Assembly (NCBI RefSeq): GCF_009363095.1
Contig: NZ_CP045295.1
Span: 3,894,001 to 3,958,000 of the forward strand
DNA length: 64,000 nucleotides
DNA from: Paenibacillus cellulositrophicus
GTDB taxonomy: Bacteria > Bacillota > Bacilli > Paenibacillales > Paenibacillaceae
Direction of reading: 5' to 3'
Position 1 is the stretch's first letter; the number at the start of each line of letters is the position of its first letter. Shown in pieces: positions 41,158-50,279 of the stretch. Both the position numbers and the translations under genes were made by a program. Below the pieces are notes generated by a model, which did no database searches, had not been told where the DNA came from, and saw nothing but the letters and a program-made list of their open reading frames with translations.

Positions 41158-42481
41158 TGAAGCGCTGGAGCGGGAAGGTATCGAATGGATTGTGAACCGG
41201 ATGATGCCGGATACGTTTGAAACGATCCATGCGGAGAACGGTCGGATGGCCATACAGAAGGCGGAAGAGCACCGCCCGCACATCGTCATGATGGACGTGA
41301 GAATGCCGGGTATTCAGGGGCTGGAGGCATTAAAAGAGATTAAAGCCCAAAATCCGCAGGCCAAAATGGTACTTATCACCGCTTATGAAAATTTTGAATA
41401 TGCCAAGCAGGCGATAACCCTCGGCGTGCACGAGTATTTGGTCAAGCCGGCCAAAAGGGAGCAGATCGTTGCCGTGCTAAGCCGGCTGGTGCAGGAGCTG
41501 GAGGAGGAGCAGCATAAGCGCGATGAGGAGCTCGCGGTGCGCGAGCAGTTCTTTCAGCTGCTGCCGTTGGCCGAGACGGAAATCGCGCTGCATCTGATGT
41601 CGGGTCATGTCAATGAGACGGAGACAGGCCATCTTGCCGATATTTTGCAGCTCCCGGTCGACAAAGGCTGTTCTTTGGTGCTGGGACTGTCCGAAGTGGG
41701 GGACGCCAAGAAAAAGGTGTACGACGCCGTAAAAACGGCGGCGCACGCAGCCCCTAAAGACGGCTACGGCACGGTCGTCAGCTCGCTCATTCACAGCCAT
41801 ATGGCCCTGTTCCTGCTGGGAACGAGGCAGACTGGCGACTCGGCGTTAGCTGAAGGCGCCCGCGAGCTCGGCACACGGTTGGCTGATGTGCTGAGGGAAC
41901 AGTGCGGGATGGCTGTCCCGGTCGGCATCGGAACCGTCCAGAATCGGGCGGAGGGAATCAAGCGGTCTTATTACGAGGCTGTTTTCGCCTCCAGGTATGA
42001 TCAGGAAGGGGGCGGCATCTGCCGCTTTGAAGACCTGGTGCAGACTTCGGGCGCCGGCGGAACGCATGCAGAGAAGCTGATCAACGGATCCGGCGATGCC
42101 GGAGAGAGCGCCTATGTTGAATTGGCGATCCGCCAAATCCGTGAAGAACGTGAGCAGCGGACCACTAATATGCTGGACCGGGCGGTGCTGTATATCCGGG
42201 GCCGATTTCAGGAGGAGCTGTCGCTCGAGGATGTGGCGGAGCATGTCCACTTGAATCCTTACTATTTCAGCAAGGTATTCAAACAGCAGACCGGGGAAAC
42301 CTTTATCGACTATGTGACCCGGCTGCGGATCGACAAAGCCAAGGAGCTGATGAAAGACGGCCGGTACAGCATGAAGGAGGTCTGTTACCAGGTGGGGTAT
42401 AAGGATCCGAACTATTTCAGCCGGGTATTCAAAAAAGTGACGGGCCTCACGCCGTCCGACTACAGAGTGCAGCACCAATGA
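41132..42481 (+). CDS. YesN-type response regulator with AraC DNA-binding domain
   Basis: 449 aa: receiver (LLIADDEALEREGIEWIVN, phosphorylation Asp in VMMDVRMPGIQG, Lys in YLVKPA), a ~230-residue middle domain without a clear name, and a C-terminal pair of AraC helix-turn-helices (SLEDVAEHVHLNPYYFSKVF, MKEVCYQVGYKDPNYFSRVF). The 26-base overlap with the kinase couples synthesis. Likely target: the sugar porter gene 285 bp downstream. Confidence 0.93.
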   Translation: MYRLLIADDEALEREGIEWIVNRMMPDTFETIHAENGRMAIQKAEEHRPHIVMMDVRMPGIQGLEALKEIKAQNPQAKMVLITAYENFEYAKQAITLGVHEYLVKPAKREQIVAVLSRLVQELEEEQHKRDEELAVREQFFQLLPLAETEIALHLMSGHVNETETGHLADILQLPVDKGCSLVLGLSEVGDAKKKVYDAVKTAAHAAPKDGYGTVVSSLIHSHMALFLLGTRQTGDSALAEGARELGTRLADVLREQCGMAVPVGIGTVQNRAEGIKRSYYEAVFASRYDQEGGGICRFEDLVQTSGAGGTHAEKLINGSGDAGESAYVELAIRQIREEREQRTTNMLDRAVLYIRGRFQEELSLEDVAEHVHLNPYYFSKVFKQQTGETFIDYVTRLRIDKAKELMKDGRYSMKEVCYQVGYKDPNYFSRVFKKVTGLTPSDYRVQHQ

Positions 42482-42488
42482 GAGACAA

Positions 42489-42519
42489 AAGTCCATGCCG
42501 AATGCGGGCATGGACTTAT
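42489..42519 (+). terminator. Terminator after the response regulator
   Basis: Perfect 11-bp stem AAGTCCATGCC / GGCATGGACTT followed by ATTT. Confidence 0.75.
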
Positions 42520-42717
42520 TTGTGATGTGAGCCGAATTTGTGCTAGTCCAGGCCTGCCAGGCGAATGACGGAGCGATTTTATGCTGATCTACCGCAAATA
42601 AGTGAAGGGAATCGAAAGCGGATGCAAAGGTCCCCCATGTTACAATGGATGTAGGCTTTTAGTGATGATTTCTTGGATTTCATCGATCCAAATAGATTGA
42701 ATTAAAGGAGTTCTGTA

Positions 42718-42792
42718 TTGACTTTAGTTCATTCTATCCAAATTAATGACATGGAAGGGATAATATATGAGCTCTATTACATTGGAACATAG
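42718..42792 (+). CDS. Possible leader peptide overlapping the sugar porter start
   Basis: TTG start eight bases after AAAGGAG, 24 codons, ending at TAG inside the porter gene in another frame. The porter ATG (42767) lies within it, with its own AAGGGA site inside the leader frame. Translation of the leader could therefore open or block the porter ribosome site. The peptide has no recognisable codon bias for a metabolite. Confidence 0.35.
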   Translation: MTLVHSIQINDMEGIIYELYYIGT

Positions 42793-44161
42793 CAGCGAGC
42801 AGGATAACCAGAAGATCAGCATGAAGTTCGTGACGCTGGTGTCCATCGTAGCTGCTTTAGGCGGTTTGCTGTTTGGTTTTGATACAGCCGTTGTATCGGG
42901 CGCCATCGGTTTCATGGAAAAGCGCTTTAACCTGAACGATTTCCAGACGGGCTGGGCGGTTTCCAGCTTGATCATCGGCTGTATCCCCGGAGCCCTGTTC
43001 TCCGGCATGCTGAGCGACAAGTTCGGCCGGAAAAAAGTCATCATTGCGGCAGCGCTTCTTTTTATCATCGGATCCATTGGCTCGGCCATACCGAATACGT
43101 TCAGCGGGTTTATCATCGCCCGGATGATCGGCGGCGTTGGCATCGGCATTACCTCCACCTTGTGTCCGCTGTATAATGCGGAGATCGCCCCGGCCAAATA
43201 CCGCGGCCGCCTCGTCGCATTAAACCAACTGGCAACGGTTACAGGCATTTCGCTCGTATACTTCATCAATCTGTGGATCGCCGGCATGGGTGACGACGCT
43301 TGGGACGTGTCGAGTGCCTGGCGCTGGATGTTTGGCTTCGGCGTCATTCCAGGCGCACTGTTCCTTGTGCTGCTGTTCTTCGTGCCGGAAAGCCCAAGAT
43401 GGCTGATCAAGCAAGGCCGGGCAGCCGCAGCGCTGCCGGTCCTGCTCAAAATTCACGGCGAAGAGCTGGCGAAGCAGGAAGTGCGGGATATCAAGGAGTC
43501 GTTTAGCCAGGAAAAAGGATCGTTCCGCCAGCTGTTCAGCCCGGGACTGCGCATGGCGCTGATCGTCGGTGTCGGACTGGCGATTCTGCAGCAGGTGACC
43601 GGCATCAATGCGGTCATGTATTATGCACCGGAGATCTTTAAAGAGACCGGTGCCGGCACGAACGCGGCGCTTATCCAAACGATCTTTGTCGGCGTGATCA
43701 ACCTTCTGTTTACGATCCTGGCCGTTTGGCTGATCGATAAAGTGGGACGGAAAGCGCTGATGATGGTCGGATCAGCTGCCATGCTGATCTGTCTGGCCGT
43801 CATTGGAACGGCGTTCCAGACCGGACATACCTCCGGCCCGCTGGTCCTGATTTTTATTCTGATTTACGTAGCCGCCTTTGCAATCTCGCTCGGACCGGTG
43901 GTGTGGGTTCTCATTTCGGAGATCTTCCCGAACCGGGTCCGCGGTATCGCGACGGCCATTGCGTCGATGGCTTTGTGGATCGCCGATTACGTCGTATCCC
44001 AAGCCTTCCCGCCGATGCTGTCTTCGGCAGGTCCGGCGGCCACCTTCTGGATCTTCGGCGTCATGTCGCTGATTTGCCTCGTGTTTACTTGGCGCGCGGT
44101 ACCGGAAACCAAAGGAAAGTCCCTGGAGGAAATGGAAGCCATGTGGGCGCAAGGAAAATAA
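42767..44161 (+). CDS. Sugar porter (SP) family MFS transporter
   Basis: 464 aa, twelve membrane helices, sugar:H+ symporter of the XylE/AraE/IolT group. Signatures: GGLLFGFDTAVVSGAIGF, SDKFGRKKV, RMIGGVGIGI, YRGRLVALNQL, PESPRWL, ILQQVTGINAVMYYAPEIFK and VPETKGKSLEEME. The sugar is not determinable; the upstream three-component sensor suggests a pentose, galactose-like hexose or polyol. AAGGGA is eight bases from the ATG. Confidence 0.93.
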   Translation: MSSITLEHSSEQDNQKISMKFVTLVSIVAALGGLLFGFDTAVVSGAIGFMEKRFNLNDFQTGWAVSSLIIGCIPGALFSGMLSDKFGRKKVIIAAALLFIIGSIGSAIPNTFSGFIIARMIGGVGIGITSTLCPLYNAEIAPAKYRGRLVALNQLATVTGISLVYFINLWIAGMGDDAWDVSSAWRWMFGFGVIPGALFLVLLFFVPESPRWLIKQGRAAAALPVLLKIHGEELAKQEVRDIKESFSQEKGSFRQLFSPGLRMALIVGVGLAILQQVTGINAVMYYAPEIFKETGAGTNAALIQTIFVGVINLLFTILAVWLIDKVGRKALMMVGSAAMLICLAVIGTAFQTGHTSGPLVLIFILIYVAAFAISLGPVVWVLISEIFPNRVRGIATAIASMALWIADYVVSQAFPPMLSSAGPAATFWIFGVMSLICLVFTWRAVPETKGKSLEEMEAMWAQGK

Positions 44162-44168
44162 TACGCAT

Positions 44169-44218
44169 AAAAAAAGGGAGTTCCCCGGGTCGATGAACCT
44201 GGGAAACTCCCCTTTTTT
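44169..44218. terminator. Bidirectional terminator
   Basis: Long stem of AAAAAAGGG-G-AGTT with its complement, C/G-rich inner part (CCCGGGT region) and T6 tail; between convergent genes. Confidence 0.85.
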
Positions 44219-44277
44219 GTGTTGGATACAATCGGTATGGACTACCGACATCCACCGGTTTCAGTCGATGATCCGGG

Positions 44278-45315
44278 TTACAGAATCCGGCGCGCCGTGA
44301 CGAACCGTTTTTTCCACTGACCGTCAAAGGCTTCGACGTGAACGCCAAGCTCTTTGGAGTACGTGTGCAGAATTTGATTATTGCCCATATAGATGCCAAC
44401 ATGGCCGATATCCAGCCCGCGGGCGCTGAAGAACAGCAGGTCCCCTTTGCGCAGATCGCTTAAGGACACTTCCTTGCCGGCCTTCGCCTGGTCGTAGGAC
44501 ACACGGGGCAGCTCGACCGAGAGTACATCCTCGTAAACCCGCTTGACAAAGGAAGAGCAGTCGAATGTCTTCGTTTGGTCTGGAGAAGCCCCGAATTCGT
44601 AAGGGGTCCCGAGGAACTTCTTACCGTAAGCGATCAGCTCGTCCGCCTGCATGTCGGCAAGCGAGGCGCTGGCATAATCGGTATATTTCGGCTTGGCCGA
44701 TATGTATCCCGTTTGGTGGTTTTCCGTCTCCACTTCCAGCCAGAGGGCGTTCACCTCGCGGATGACATGCACCTTCTGTCCGGTGGCAAGCATGCCGAGT
44801 GACGTCGCATCGCTCGCTGAATCCGGCTTGCTCCGCAGGTTCACACCCCAGCGGATAGAAGTCTCAAGCGAAACCTTGGAAGTAATCCGCACCGTGTGCG
44901 CATCCGGCTGCCAAGCGACCTCGCTGCCCAGGGCTTCGCTCACAAAGCGCAGCGGCACGAGGGAATAACCGCCGGAGATTTGGCCGGGCACTGTCACTTC
45001 GAGGGCTTGTCCGTTTAGGTTCGCGGTATGCTCGCCGATCCGGTAGGTGAGCGTGGTGCCTCCCTTGGTGGCCTTCAGCGTCTTCGTGGCATTATCCCAG
45101 GCCAGCTTGGCCCCTTGGCGCTCAAACAGGCCGCGCATCGGCACGAGTACCGTGCCGCCGACATTCAGCGGCTGCACTTCGGTCCGCAGCTGCCGGCCGT
45201 CCAGATAGACGGCGATCGGCTTGGAGGACGCCGGATCGACATCCGCATAGACCGACGTGCCCGCGATCATGGCAGCGGCCAGGCCGGCAAGAACCGCCCC
45301 TTTTTTTCTCATCAT
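44278..45315 (-). CDS. NlpC/P60 cell-wall hydrolase with CAO-N and SH3 domains
   Basis: 345 aa. Signal peptide (GAVLAGLAAAMIAGTSVYA). Residues ~30-145 are a copper-amine-oxidase-like N domain (VYLDGRQLRTEVQPLNVGG, VLVPMRGLFERQGAKLAWD). Residues ~150-210 are bacterial SH3 (VNLRSKPDSASDATSLGMLA). Residues ~225-345 are an NlpC/P60 peptidase with catalytic Cys in TFDCSSFVKRVY, His in DIGHVGIYMGN and polar third residue in ILHTYS. It is a probable D,L-endopeptidase of peptidoglycan stem peptides. AAGGTGATGAGAAC precedes ATG 45315; the frame runs on to 45369 without a ribosome site. Confidence 0.92.
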   Translation of the reverse strand: MMRKKGAVLAGLAAAMIAGTSVYADVDPASSKPIAVYLDGRQLRTEVQPLNVGGTVLVPMRGLFERQGAKLAWDNATKTLKATKGGTTLTYRIGEHTANLNGQALEVTVPGQISGGYSLVPLRFVSEALGSEVAWQPDAHTVRITSKVSLETSIRWGVNLRSKPDSASDATSLGMLATGQKVHVIREVNALWLEVETENHQTGYISAKPKYTDYASASLADMQADELIAYGKKFLGTPYEFGASPDQTKTFDCSSFVKRVYEDVLSVELPRVSYDQAKAGKEVSLSDLRKGDLLFFSARGLDIGHVGIYMGNNQILHTYSKELGVHVEAFDGQWKKRFVTARRIL

Positions 45316-45373
45316 GTTCTCATCACCTTGCTTCAACTGGATTAACGGTTCGTGGATGATGAACCGCATAGGA

Positions 45374-45414
45374 ACAGGGACTCCCGACGGGTATCTTTAC
45401 CAAGAAGTCCCTGT
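45374..45414. repeat. Inverted repeat upstream of the NlpC/P60 gene
   Basis: ACAGGGACT (45374-45382) and AGTCCCTGT (45406-45414) form a perfect 9-bp stem with a 23-base loop and no T-tract. It could be a regulator site or leader structure. Confidence 0.4.
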
Positions 45415-45479
45415 ATAGTTGGACGAGAGGGAGGGCGATTGGTTTTGTTCTTCAGCATTGGTAAATATATGAAACGGAA

Positions 45480-46190
45480 TCATTCGTTCGGAGCGAGCTG
45501 GTCCTCTGCCGCCTCGCTGGCGGGTGGCAACGTCATGCCCTTTTTCCAGATGAGGATATGATCCTCCGGGGTGCCCAAATAAACCGCTTGGATCCCAGCT
45601 CCGGTGCCGTCAGGGTCATGATTCGCTTTTTGCTCGTCGAGATTGATCCAGTAATACGTATTCGCCAGGCCGATATCGGCAAAAGCCTTCGATTTGATGA
45701 CAGGGCGAAGGGGAGTCATATAAAAATTTCCGTTCTCATCGAGATGATAGCTGACTTGCTTCACGTTATAGCCATCGGTCATTTTGACGTGATACGCAAT
45801 GGTTCCGTTTTTCATCAGGCCAACGTCGGTAACCTCGATGACTTTGGTGGGTACACTCCGGATATTCCAACCGGTTAATAACAGGTAGCCTCCGAACAGC
45901 AGCCCGCACACGACGGTAGCAATGGCTAGTCCTTTGATAAAAGCGACAGCCTTGGAGCGGTTCCAGTATGCGGCGATCCGGCGTAGACTGCTGGCCTGGG
46001 TTTGTTGTTCACGGGTGGCCTCCGGACCGAGCATCAGATTATCCTTCATTTTTTCTAATACAGACCGGCAATCCGGGCAAAGCTCAATATGGCCTTCGAC
46101 CAGCTCTCGGGTATCCGGACTGCACACATCGTCGTGATACAACGGCAGCAAGTCTTGAATGACTTGGCATGATATAAAAGGTTTGTTCAT
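45480..46190 (-). CDS. Anti-sigma factor with zinc-finger (zf-HC2) domain
   Basis: 236 aa. The N-terminal zinc-binding anti-sigma domain has C8, the H-x3-C motif (GHIELCPDC), then a membrane helix (~84-106, FIKGLAIATVVCGLLFGGYL) and an extracytoplasmic ~130-residue domain (YHVKMTDGYNVKQVSYHLDE). It should hold the ECF sigma encoded immediately upstream at the membrane until a surface signal releases it. The ATG overlaps the sigma stop (ATGA). Confidence 0.9.
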   Translation of the reverse strand: MNKPFISCQVIQDLLPLYHDDVCSPDTRELVEGHIELCPDCRSVLEKMKDNLMLGPEATREQQTQASSLRRIAAYWNRSKAVAFIKGLAIATVVCGLLFGGYLLLTGWNIRSVPTKVIEVTDVGLMKNGTIAYHVKMTDGYNVKQVSYHLDENGNFYMTPLRPVIKSKAFADIGLANTYYWINLDEQKANHDPDGTGAGIQAVYLGTPEDHILIWKKGMTLPPASEAAEDQLAPNE

Positions 46191-46684
46191 TGTTCCTCCT
46201 CCTGATAGCGATCCTGAATTTTCTGTTTAGCCCGGTGAAAAGTCACTCGTGCCCAGCTCTCCGTCTTTCCGAATATGCTGCATATGTCCGCAAAGGGTAA
46301 TTCGCCAAATACTCTTAGCGTAAATACTTCTTTATAGGGCTCCCCGAGTTCGTGCAAAATGCGGTGAATCCGCAGCGCTTCCGAATCCAGGATAACCTTG
46401 TGTTCCACATTCAGCTGGCTTACGGGATCTGTCTCCGGTTCAGCACGCGGATACCGTTTTTGCCCTTCCCAGTACGAGAAATATGTATTCTTCGCGATTT
46501 GGCATAGCCATACGCTGATCTTGCATGTCCCCTGAAAGGTGTCGATCCGTTTGAGCGCTTTATAGAACGTCTCTTGGGTGATCTCTTCGGCAATATGTTC
46601 ATCCCGACTGAGCGAGAGTACAAACCGGTATACCTCTTGAAAATATTGATCGTAGATTTGTTGAAGATCCTCCAGGCGATTCAC
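46187..46684 (-). CDS. ECF-type RNA polymerase sigma factor
   Basis: 165 aa: region 2 (YDQYFQEVYRFVLSLSRDEH, AEEITQETFYKALKRIDTF) and region 4 (LGEPYKEVFTLRVFGELPFA, DICSIFGKTESWARVTFHRA). AAGGAGGTGA precedes the ATG. A possible autoregulated promoter of ECF type is seen on the minus strand: TGTAAC (46727-46722), 16 bases, then GGTC. It is co-translated with its anti-sigma factor. Target genes cannot be inferred. Confidence 0.93.
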   Translation of the reverse strand: MNRLEDLQQIYDQYFQEVYRFVLSLSRDEHIAEEITQETFYKALKRIDTFQGTCKISVWLCQIAKNTYFSYWEGQKRYPRAEPETDPVSQLNVEHKVILDSEALRIHRILHELGEPYKEVFTLRVFGELPFADICSIFGKTESWARVTFHRAKQKIQDRYQEEEQ

Positions 46685-46867
46685 CTCCTTGTCAGTTATA
46701 AGACCCCGATCAACAGGATTCGTTACACGTTATACCAAAAAACGAAGGCGCCTTTGCCCAGTACATTCCTGCAACAGTAACCGTCTCCAATTCTCTGGAA
46801 TTCGTAGACGATTCACAGCTTTTGTCGTAGAATGATTTTTATTACACAAGAAGTGAGGTTCGGAGAG

Positions 46868-47818
46868 ATGAATGCTGTTGCAAAAGTAAGCAAGGTTGTC
46901 GGTGGCACGTTTTCGGTTTGGGTCATTCTGTTTGCTTGTCTGGGCTTTTTTTTACCTGATGTCTTTATCCCGTTAAAGGGCTACATTTCGATCTTTTTGG
47001 GAATCGTCATGTTCGGCATGGGGCTGACCTTATCCTCCGCCGACTTTCGCGAAGTTTTCCGCAGGCCGCTCGAAGTGCTAATCGGCGTGGTCGGCCATTT
47101 CATCATTATGCCGCTGCTGGCTTATGTTTTGGCGCTGGTGCTAAACCTGCCGCCGGATATCGCCGTAGGCGTTATCCTCGTCGGATGCTGCCCGAGCGGT
47201 ACCTCGTCCAATGTGATGACGCTGCTCGCGAAAGGGGATGTTGCGCTGGGGGTATCCATCGCCTCCGTGTCTACCATTATCGCACCGCTGGCTACACCCG
47301 CGCTGATCAGCTTGCTGGCCGGTCGCTGGATGCCGGTCGATGCCGGTGCGCTCATCAAGGACATTCTGATGGTGGTCATTCTGCCGATCGTGCTCGGGGT
47401 TATCGTTAAGTCCTTGTTTAAAAAGCAGGCGGAAGCCAGCGCTCAGGCACTCCCGCTCGTCTCCACCCTGGCCATTGTGCTGATTGTGGCGATCGTCGTG
47501 GCCGGCAGCCGCACCAAAATCATCGAAAGCGGTTTGCTGATTTTTGCGGTCGTCATTCTTCACAACCTGCTCGGGTATGCCCTTGGCTATTTGTTTGCCA
47601 AGCTCTTCCGTATGAACCTGAGCAAACGCAAAGCGGTCTTGTTTGAGACCGGTATGCAGAATTCGGGCCTGGGGGCGACGCTCGCTGCGGCTCATTTCAA
47701 CCCGGTCGCCGCCGTGCCGAGCGCGATATTCAGCGTGTGGCACAACATTTCCGGCTCGCTCCTTGCCACCTGGTTCGCCCGGCGCTATGAGCAGGCGGAG
47801 ATGGGTAAGAATCGGTAA
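46868..47818 (+). CDS. Bile acid:sodium symporter (BASS) family transporter
   Basis: 316 aa, about nine to ten membrane helices. Family markers: GIVMFGMGLTLSSADFREVF, VGVILVGCCPSGTSSNVMTL and FETGMQNSGLGATLAAAHF, the Na+-site motifs of YocS/BASS proteins. Bacterial members import small organic acids such as pantoate or keto acids rather than bile salts. The start is ATG 46868; a longer frame to 46832 lacks a ribosome site. It is monocistronic with a strong terminator. Confidence 0.92.
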   Translation: MNAVAKVSKVVGGTFSVWVILFACLGFFLPDVFIPLKGYISIFLGIVMFGMGLTLSSADFREVFRRPLEVLIGVVGHFIIMPLLAYVLALVLNLPPDIAVGVILVGCCPSGTSSNVMTLLAKGDVALGVSIASVSTIIAPLATPALISLLAGRWMPVDAGALIKDILMVVILPIVLGVIVKSLFKKQAEASAQALPLVSTLAIVLIVAIVVAGSRTKIIESGLLIFAVVILHNLLGYALGYLFAKLFRMNLSKRKAVLFETGMQNSGLGATLAAAHFNPVAAVPSAIFSVWHNISGSLLATWFARRYEQAEMGKNR

Positions 47819-47836
47819 AACAATATTAGAACTTGC

Positions 47837-47868
47837 AGGAGGCTTGTCCATGTGACAAGCCTCTTTTT
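47837..47868 (+). terminator. Terminator of the BASS gene
   Basis: Perfect 10-bp stem GAGGCTTGTC / GACAAGCCTC, loop CATGT, T5. Confidence 0.9.
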
Positions 47869-47990
47869 CCTTAGCAATCGGACAGGCGCCGCACCGGGAA
47901 GGACATACGCCATCGGCGGGCCGTGCTAGAGAAGCGTATGTTATAGCAGTAGAGACCTCTCGTAGATTGTAGATTGAAAGAAGGGATACG

Positions 47991-48314
47991 ATGCGATCAA
48001 AGATGCGGTCACAGCAAAGGAAGATTCAGGAGCAGCTTGCGGCGTTTGCTTGGCTCCAGGCATGGGGGACCAACGTTGCGGCCATTGGCCAGACGAAAGT
48101 GCTCTCATCCCGCAAAAAGCAGCAGCAGGAAGGAGAGAAGCTGCAGATTATCGGTAATGCGATGCAGGCGATTGCCAATGCCGCACAGGCAGAACTAACC
48201 GCCAGATTGAGAAGCTCTGCATCGAGCAAGGAAGTGAACGACATGATGGTCGCCGGCAACCTGCTGCAGTCCCTGGGGAACTCGCTGGAGGTGATTGCAG
48301 GGGATGGGTCCTAA
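47991..48314 (+). CDS. Small helical protein with internal repeats, unknown function
   Basis: 107 aa, no signal peptide. I do not know the family with certainty. Three related helices recur (FAWLQAWGTNVAAIGQTKVL, EKLQIIGNAMQAIANAAQAE, GNLLQSLGNSLEVIAGDGS), each with the pattern hydrophobic-Q-x-x-G-N-x-hydrophobic-x-x-I, so the protein is a tandem repeat of an amphipathic helix. AAGGGA precedes the ATG. Confidence 0.65.
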   Translation: MRSKMRSQQRKIQEQLAAFAWLQAWGTNVAAIGQTKVLSSRKKQQQEGEKLQIIGNAMQAIANAAQAELTARLRSSASSKEVNDMMVAGNLLQSLGNSLEVIAGDGS

Positions 48315-48425
48315 CCGACGGGGCAAGGATAAGGATAACAAGCGGGGGAGCCACTTCCGAGAACGTTCGGGATCAGGTATGCACAGCAGGCGAACATATC
48401 CCCGCGTTCCGGCATAACTGGAGGG

Positions 48426-49175
48426 ATGATATTGCTGTTATCGAGCGCCTTGAGCACGTTCCGACGCGCCATTCGGTCACTGCCGGCAGACGGGCGGCTC
48501 ACCCGGGAGGACCTTCTGATTCCGGAACTGCGTCTATCGGCAGACGGCCTTGTAGAGACATTTTACGCTCCGCATAATGAATATGTTCATTCATCCGCGA
48601 GCCTATTTATCGTGGGCTTGACCCCGGGCTTTACACAGATGAGAATCGCTTATGAAGCGGCGCGTCATGCCATGGATCAAGGATTGGGCGATGAGGCGGT
48701 GTGCCGGAAGGCGAAGGAGGCGGCCAGCTTTGCCGGCAGTCTGCGCGCGAACCTGATCTCCATGCTGGACGAGCTGGGGATGCCGGAGTGTTTGGGGATC
48801 CGCACGAGTGAGGCTTTATTTGGCACGGAGCGGGAGCTGCTGCATACCAGTTCGGTGCTCCGCTATCCCGTCTTCGTCAACCGGGCCAATTACAACGGCA
48901 GCCGCCCGAGTCTGCTGGGGACTCCAAGTCTAAGGGACACGGCGCTGGCCAGCATCACCGAAGAGCTGAGCGTTTTTCCAGATCGCCCCTTCATCATTCC
49001 GCTTGGAATAGCCGTGGAAGGCATCCTCCGGCTTCTGGCCGAGCAGGGAGTGCTGGACGCCGGGCAGTGCCTATGGGGCTTCCCCCACCCTTCGGGGGCA
49101 AACGGCCATCGGCACAAACAGTTTGCCGCACGGAAAGCGGAGATGAAAAAGAGCCTGCGCCGTTACTTCTCTTGA
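48426..49175 (+). CDS. Uracil-DNA-glycosylase-fold protein, divergent
   Basis: 249 aa, cytosolic. Two marks of the UDG superfamily are visible: motif A-like LFIVGLTPGFTQMRIAYEAA and a C-terminal HPS motif in GFPHPSGANGHRHKQF. Between them lies an unusual segment (LFGTERELLHTSSVLRYPVF). The usual catalytic Asp/Asn after the first motif is not obvious (GLTPGFTQ), so it may not be an active glycosylase. GGAGGG directly abuts ATG 48426; TTG 48432 has a better spacing. Confidence 0.6.
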   Translation: MILLLSSALSTFRRAIRSLPADGRLTREDLLIPELRLSADGLVETFYAPHNEYVHSSASLFIVGLTPGFTQMRIAYEAARHAMDQGLGDEAVCRKAKEAASFAGSLRANLISMLDELGMPECLGIRTSEALFGTERELLHTSSVLRYPVFVNRANYNGSRPSLLGTPSLRDTALASITEELSVFPDRPFIIPLGIAVEGILRLLAEQGVLDAGQCLWGFPHPSGANGHRHKQFAARKAEMKKSLRRYFS

Positions 49176-49262
49176 TTGTTTGGCGGGCCTTCCCGTGTTA
49201 TCGTTAGGATGGGCTTAAGGAATCCAAAAGTTTCTAGACCATCTTGATGGAGGTGTCTTTTT

Positions 49263-50279
49263 ATGAAAGCGCTATTTATTGGAGGAACGGGAACGATCAG
49301 TACCGCCATTACGAAGCAGCTGCTGGCGCAGGGCTGCGAGCTGTACCTGCTGAACCGTGGACACCGGAATGATGCCCTGCCGGAAGGGGCTCATATTATC
49401 CAGGCCGATATTCACGACGAGGAGCATGTGGCCGGCCTGATCGCCGATCTCCAGTTTGACGTCGTGGCTGATTTTATCGCCTTCGTGCCGGAGCATTTGG
49501 AGCGGGATTACCGCCTGTTCAAGGACCATACGAAGCAGTTTATGTTCATCAGCTCGGCTTCGGCATACCAGTCGCCTTTATCCGATTACCTCATCACCGA
49601 AGGAACTCCGCTATCCAATCCATACTGGGAGTATTCCCGGAACAAGATCGCCTGCGAGGATTACCTGATGAAGCAGTACCGCGAGCAGGGCTTTCCGGTC
49701 ACCATCGTAAGGCCAAGCCATACGTACGACGAGCGCTCGATACCGCTTGGCGTACACGGAAGCAAGGGCAGCTGGCAGGTGGCGAAACGGATGCTGGAGA
49801 ACAAGCCCGTCATTATTCACGGAGACGGTACGTCGCTGTGGACGATGACACATAACCGGGATTTTGCCAAAGGCTTTATCGGCCTGATGGGCAACATCCA
49901 TGCAATCGGCGAGTCCGTGCACATTACATCGGATGAATCGGTCACCTGGAACCAGATTTACGAGATCATCGCCGACGCTCTGGGCGTGAAGCTGAATGCA
50001 GTTCATGTCGCATCCGAGTTCCTCGATGCCTGCAGCAAAGAGGACTTCAGGGGCAGCCTGCTGGGAGACAAAGCCAATACGGTTGTCTTTAACAATGCCA
50101 AATTGAAGCGTCTCGTTCCCGATTTTGTGGCGACCACACGGGTGGATCAGGGCATTAAGGAGACGGTGCAGTATATTCTGGCCCATCCGGAGCACCAGAC
50201 CGAAGATCCTGAGTTCGACAGCTGGTGCGATAAGGTGGTTCAAGCCCTGCAGGAAGCGGCTGAGCGGATTAAAGGGTAA
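49263..50279 (+). CDS. NAD-dependent epimerase/dehydratase family protein
   Basis: 338-aa extended SDR, cytosolic. The cofactor loop is LFIGGTGTISTAITKQLL, with FISSASAYQS and the catalytic-type YSRNK (YxxxK), then VTIVRPSHTYD. The sequence pattern resembles plant CSP41-like and bacterial 'SDR family' proteins with no named substrate. The 3' end has a 32-bp tandem duplication whose first copy carries the stop codon. Confidence 0.88.
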   Translation: MKALFIGGTGTISTAITKQLLAQGCELYLLNRGHRNDALPEGAHIIQADIHDEEHVAGLIADLQFDVVADFIAFVPEHLERDYRLFKDHTKQFMFISSASAYQSPLSDYLITEGTPLSNPYWEYSRNKIACEDYLMKQYREQGFPVTIVRPSHTYDERSIPLGVHGSKGSWQVAKRMLENKPVIIHGDGTSLWTMTHNRDFAKGFIGLMGNIHAIGESVHITSDESVTWNQIYEIIADALGVKLNAVHVASEFLDACSKEDFRGSLLGDKANTVVFNNAKLKRLVPDFVATTRVDQGIKETVQYILAHPEHQTEDPEFDSWCDKVVQALQEAAERIKG

